A stretch of 64,000 nucleotides of DNA from Paludisphaera mucosa (GTDB lineage: Bacteria; Planctomycetota; Planctomycetia; Isosphaerales; Isosphaeraceae). Shown one piece after another: positions 60,757 to 64,000 of the stretch (its first letter is position 1; each line of letters starts with the position of its first letter). The translations under genes were made by a program, and so were the position numbers. The notes under the pieces are model-generated. The model searched no databases. It saw only the letters and a list, made by a program, of their open reading frames with translations, and was not told where the DNA came from. The stretch covers positions 610,808 to 674,807 of the forward strand of contig NZ_JARRAG010000001.1 in NCBI RefSeq assembly GCF_029589435.1, read 5' to 3'.

Positions 60757-63292
60757 TCGAGCAGAGGATCACGCCCATCACGCCCTGCGAGCCGCCCTCG
60801 ACGAAGCCGTAGCTGTGCAGGCCCACGCCCAGCACGAAGTTGACGCCGTACCAGGCCATGACGACCGACAGGAAGCAGCCGACCGAGGCGAAGACGAGGC
60901 CGAACGTGCTCACCCAGCCGGCGAACCGGCCGTGCAGCGGGACGAGGTAGACCAGCAGCGTGATGAGCGCCCAGACTTCCTTCGGATCCCAGCCCCAGAA
61001 TCGCCCCCACGAGTAGTCGGCCCAGACGCCGCCCAGGATCGTGCCGGCGGCGATCAGGAGGACGCCCACCTGCATGGCGCGGTAGATGAAGTTCGAGAGC
61101 GGCTTGACCATCGCCGCCGTCTCCTGCATGGCCTTGCCACGGGCGTCGAGCGTCGCGGGGGCGGCCATCGCCTTGATCTCCTCGACCGTCGGCCGGGTCT
61201 TGGGCCTGTCGGCCGCGGCGATCCGGGCGGCTTCGGATTCCGGCGTGCCCGCGTCGTCGATCCCCCGCGAGGTCAGGCGGTTGACGGACTCGCCGGCCAG
61301 GGCGAACACGGTCCCCAGCGAGATCATCCCGCCGATCGCCGCCATGGCCGAGAAGACGTAGAAGAGCGGGTCGCCGATCGTCCAGTTGGGGCCGAACGCC
61401 CCGTACGACGCCGCCATGCCCCCCACGCCCACCGAGAAGAGCGGAAAGCCCGGGACGAGCGGCGAGGCCAGCTCGCCGTACGAGGGCGATCGGCGGTAGG
61501 TGGCGGTCAGGTAGTACACGGTGGCGATCAGCCCGAGCGCCCAGGCCAGGCCGAACGCGGCGTAGCTGGAGACCTCGGTCAGCACGTGGATCGTCAGCCA
61601 GAGGTTGCTCCGCAGCACCGGCTGGAGGCTCTTGATGCTGGGGTCCAGCAGCGGCACGTTGGCCGCGGTGATCGTCCCCAGGAGCGCGACGCCCGACCCC
61701 GCCAGGGCGGTGAAGGTGCGGCGGTAGACCAGCTCGAAGACGAAGGCCAGCACGGCCGCGACGAGGGCGACCCAGATGACCGTCTCGTACATATTCGTGA
61801 CCGGCGCCCAACCCGAGATCTGGATCCGCAGGTAGAAGCCGTAGCACTCCAGGCCGATGCCGCCCAGCAGGGCGAGCATCCCCAGGCCGTGGAAGGCCCG
61901 GCCCGCCGTCCCCATCTCGGCGACGCGTCCGCCCGAGAAGCCCAGGGCGATCGCCAGCATGGCCAGGGCCGCGCCGTAAGCCATCGGGGCCTGGTAGAAC
62001 GGGTTGATGGCGTTGAACCGCGACTCGCGGTCGATGGCCTCGGCGGTGGGGTAGTAGGTCGGATTCACCGCCCGCCCCAGGGCCCGCGAGCTGGCGAGCA
62101 AGGCCTCGGCCGGCTCGACGGCGATGGTCCCCGGCGCGGCGTTCTCGGCCTGCTCGAACGCCTTGTAGGCGTCGAGGAAGGCGCGCGTCTCCTTGTCGGG
62201 GTAGCCGGCCTTGATCAGGGCGTCGGGGTCGGCCTTGAGCAGGACCTTCAGCGGCGTCCAGACCGAGTTCTCGGCGAGCCAGGCGGCGTACTTCTTGTCG
62301 AAGGCGGCGTCCTCGCCCGGGTCGTGGCGGTCGTCGCTGGGGACGTCGTTCCAGTAGGTGTCGAGCGCCTTGAGCGCGTCGAACTCGATCGGCGAGAGGT
62401 CGCGGAGGTTGGCGGCCGTGCGCGCCTTGGGGATGACGACCTTGTAGAAGTCGAGCGCCTCGCGGCCGAAGGGGCGGGGCATGATCCGGACCAGGCCGGC
62501 CGACCGCATCTCCTCACCGGAGTACGCCTTGTAAGTCGCCAGCCGATGGCCGACGTCGATGGCCCGCTTCTCGACCTCGGTCAGCCGCGCCGCGAGGGTG
62601 GGGCTGGAGTCGAACTTGCGCTTCTGCTCGTCGAGCTGCGCCACCCACTCCATAAACGCTTCGTCGTGGTCGCCGTGGCGGATCTTGGCCTCGTCCAGCT
62701 CGTCGGGCGACAGCCACTTGTGGTCTTCCAGGAGCTTGGCCGCCACGTCCTCGAGCGCCTTGCGGTCGCTCGCCTCCAGCTTCGACGCCTTGAGGAAGTT
62801 CAGCACCGCCGCGGCGTCCAGCTCTTCCACGTCGGCGAGCAGGGCCAGGCGCTGCTTGTCCTCGGCCGCGGTCTCGGGCCGGGCGGCGATCGCGGCGAAC
62901 TTGGCGCGGATGGGGCCGAGCAGGATCTTCCGCTTGAGCGGCAGGTAGTCGACCAGGATGAACGGCTGCGAGTCCCAGAACTCGGGGCGGACGATCCAGT
63001 CGACGAAGGCGGCGACGGGGGTCCAGGTCTCGGCGACCTCGTTGCGGTCGTCCAGCAGCTTGACCGTCTCGCGGCCGAAGACCTGCTTGACCTCCTCGCG
63101 GGCCACGGTGTCCAGCGGCTTGACGCGGCCGTTGTGCATGACGGCCACCCGGCCGATCCGGTCGTACGCCGGCCCGACCCCGAGCTTGGCGGGCCCCGCG
63201 CCCTCGTGACCCGGGGGCGTTACGGCGGCGACCGTCACGACCAGCAGGCCGCAGAGGCCCGTTCCCACAAGCAATCGGCCGTATCGTCTCAT
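60683..63292 (-). CDS. ccsA: CcsA cytochrome c synthase subunit with large extra domain
   Basis: An 869-residue haem-handling protein: signal/TM at residues 1-25, an approximately 400-residue extracytoplasmic region (helical, with DDRNEVAETWTPVAAFVDW), then a CcsA core with several TMs and the haem-binding WGWDPKEVW at 766-774. CcsA with ResB forms the system II cytochrome c synthase. The long periplasmic insert is more than usual. The ATG at 63292 has a GGGGAG site; a GTG at 63382 overlaps the resB stop but gives a poorly conserved leader. Downstream of resB, same strand. Confidence 0.88.
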   Translation of the reverse strand: MRRYGRLLVGTGLCGLLVVTVAAVTPPGHEGAGPAKLGVGPAYDRIGRVAVMHNGRVKPLDTVAREEVKQVFGRETVKLLDDRNEVAETWTPVAAFVDWIVRPEFWDSQPFILVDYLPLKRKILLGPIRAKFAAIAARPETAAEDKQRLALLADVEELDAAAVLNFLKASKLEASDRKALEDVAAKLLEDHKWLSPDELDEAKIRHGDHDEAFMEWVAQLDEQKRKFDSSPTLAARLTEVEKRAIDVGHRLATYKAYSGEEMRSAGLVRIMPRPFGREALDFYKVVIPKARTAANLRDLSPIEFDALKALDTYWNDVPSDDRHDPGEDAAFDKKYAAWLAENSVWTPLKVLLKADPDALIKAGYPDKETRAFLDAYKAFEQAENAAPGTIAVEPAEALLASSRALGRAVNPTYYPTAEAIDRESRFNAINPFYQAPMAYGAALAMLAIALGFSGGRVAEMGTAGRAFHGLGMLALLGGIGLECYGFYLRIQISGWAPVTNMYETVIWVALVAAVLAFVFELVYRRTFTALAGSGVALLGTITAANVPLLDPSIKSLQPVLRSNLWLTIHVLTEVSSYAAFGLAWALGLIATVYYLTATYRRSPSYGELASPLVPGFPLFSVGVGGMAASYGAFGPNWTIGDPLFYVFSAMAAIGGMISLGTVFALAGESVNRLTSRGIDDAGTPESEAARIAAADRPKTRPTVEEIKAMAAPATLDARGKAMQETAAMVKPLSNFIYRAMQVGVLLIAAGTILGGVWADYSWGRFWGWDPKEVWALITLLVYLVPLHGRFAGWVSTFGLVFASVGCFLSVVMAWYGVNFVLGVGLHSYGFVEGGSQGVMGVILCSIMALPLGAAWRRKLGNLRPASTVA

Positions 63293-63378
63293 CGCGTATC
63301 TCCCCGGGATGGCTGAGGGGCGGTGGAAGGCGAGGCGGCCGACGCGGGCTCGGCCCCTGGGTCGCTCGTCGCGGTCGC

Positions 63379-64000
63379 TCACAAAATGTCTTCTTCGGCC
63401 TTCGCCGGCCCGGCGGGCTCGACGGGCGTCGGCAGGCCGGCCTTCTTCGCGGCCTGCTCGCGCTCGCGCCGGCCGCCGTCGGTGAACAGGCCCGCCCGCA
63501 TGTAGAACTGCAGGAAGGTCCCCAGCACGACGAGCAGGCTGCCGGCGTAGATGATCGGCCGGCCCGGGTTGCTCCCCACCTGGAAGACCGACTGGAACTG
63601 GCCGGTCCGCTGCTGGGTGCGGGGGTCGACGATCGGCGAGTAGCGCATCTGGTAGAAGGTGTAGCCGCGGTGGGTCATCGGCTCGTTCATCGAGATCGTG
63701 TGCTCGCGGCCCTTGACCCCCTGGGCGGGGTCCTCGACCTTGACCTGGCTGACGAACTTGGTCGCCTGCTCGGTGCCGGGCTCGAAGCCGACCTCGAAGT
63801 CCTCGAGCTTCAGGTCGAAGCCCAGCGGCTTGCGGTCGACGTCGTAGGCGATCTCGAACGGCCGCGAGCCGACCGGGACCGGGCGGAAGGTCGGGGCTTC
63901 GAGCGACTCGCTGCGCTGGATCCAGACCTCCTCGGTCTTCCCGTCGACGGTCAGCTCGACGAGGCAGGCGGGGACGGCCTCGTCCATCTGGTTGCCCTGA
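63379..64000 (-). CDS. resB: ResB-like cytochrome c biogenesis protein (5' end outside window)
   Basis: The C-terminal part of a ResB-like protein: about 206 residues are visible, open to the right window edge (the ATG at 63987 is internal). It has MNEPMTHRGYTFYQMRYSPI, the FQSVFQVGSNPGRPIIYAGS segment and one TM (GSLLVVLGTFLQFYMRAGLF), the family's signature end. ResB escorts apocytochrome c or haem to CcsA. It is upstream of, and separated by 86 bp from, ccsA. Confidence 0.85.
   Translation of the reverse strand, partial: QGNQMDEAVPACLVELTVDGKTEEVWIQRSESLEAPTFRPVPVGSRPFEIAYDVDRKPLGFDLKLEDFEVGFEPGTEQATKFVSQVKVEDPAQGVKGREHTISMNEPMTHRGYTFYQMRYSPIVDPRTQQRTGQFQSVFQVGSNPGRPIIYAGSLLVVLGTFLQFYMRAGLFTDGGRREREQAAKKAGLPTPVEPAGPAKAEEDIL

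Overview
The window is high-GC, densely coded DNA that looks like a planctomycete chromosome, most likely Isosphaeraceae (Paludisphaera/Singulisphaera-like). The markers are a PVC-type membrane dehydrogenase with a C-terminal cytochrome c domain, a sulfatase, a PEP-CTERM protein, FG-GAP/ASPIC (CRTAC1) and multihaem cytochrome proteins, futalosine-pathway menaquinone genes, and a CcsA/ResB cytochrome c maturation pair. I see no rRNA, tRNA, CRISPR array, phage or insertion sequence. The taxon is inference from gene content.

Layout. 1-3.2 kb: end of a membrane exporter subunit, a three-PDZ secreted protein and an FMN-barrel protein. 3.2-9.5 kb: one apparent operon, mqnA-mqnC-(ABC ATPase)-(ABC permease fused to a CPBP protease)-amidohydrolase, with 4-41 bp overlaps at three of its four junctions. 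9.8-13.5 kb: an orphan membrane protein, then a reverse-strand hom plus phosphoglycerate-mutase-like gene that may supply the homoserine kinase step. 13.6-15.0 kb: a small accessory island with an Arr-type rifampin ADP-ribosyltransferase and short hypotheticals, bracketed by two 42-bp direct repeats and carrying palindromic repeats. 15-20.4 kb: tatC with an enlarged periplasmic loop, manA, two unknown proteins and a glycosyltransferase. 20.4-26 kb: moxR-DUF58-transglutaminase operon and a frameshifted LysM gene. 26.3-32 kb: two different S41 (tail-specific/CTP) proteases around a hydroxyacid dehydrogenase. 32.2-38.3 kb: a pentahaem cytochrome-TPR protein translationally coupled to a CRTAC1-like lipoprotein, then two small exported proteins. 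38.5-45 kb: ABC-2 permease, PVC dehydrogenase-cytochrome, AlgX/SGNH-like membrane protein. 45-55.5 kb: beta-propeller protein, leucyl aminopeptidase, GNAT, PEGA protein, nitrilase-family amidase, HEAT protein, asparagine synthetase. 55.5-57.3 kb: a cobalamin riboswitch upstream of a DUF4465 PEP-CTERM protein. 57.3-64 kb: overlapping sulfatase and phosphodiesterase genes, DUF309, and ccsA/resB.

Most interesting points: (1) the B12 riboswitch controlling a secreted DUF4465 protein with no other B12 gene nearby, suggesting a planctomycete B12-binding surface protein; (2) the arr island between direct repeats; (3) the cytochrome/CRTAC1 coupled pair; (4) menaquinone genes co-transcribed with a NatA/NatB-CPBP exporter and a candidate aminofutalosine deaminase; (5) dispersed intergenic repeats at gene 3' ends.
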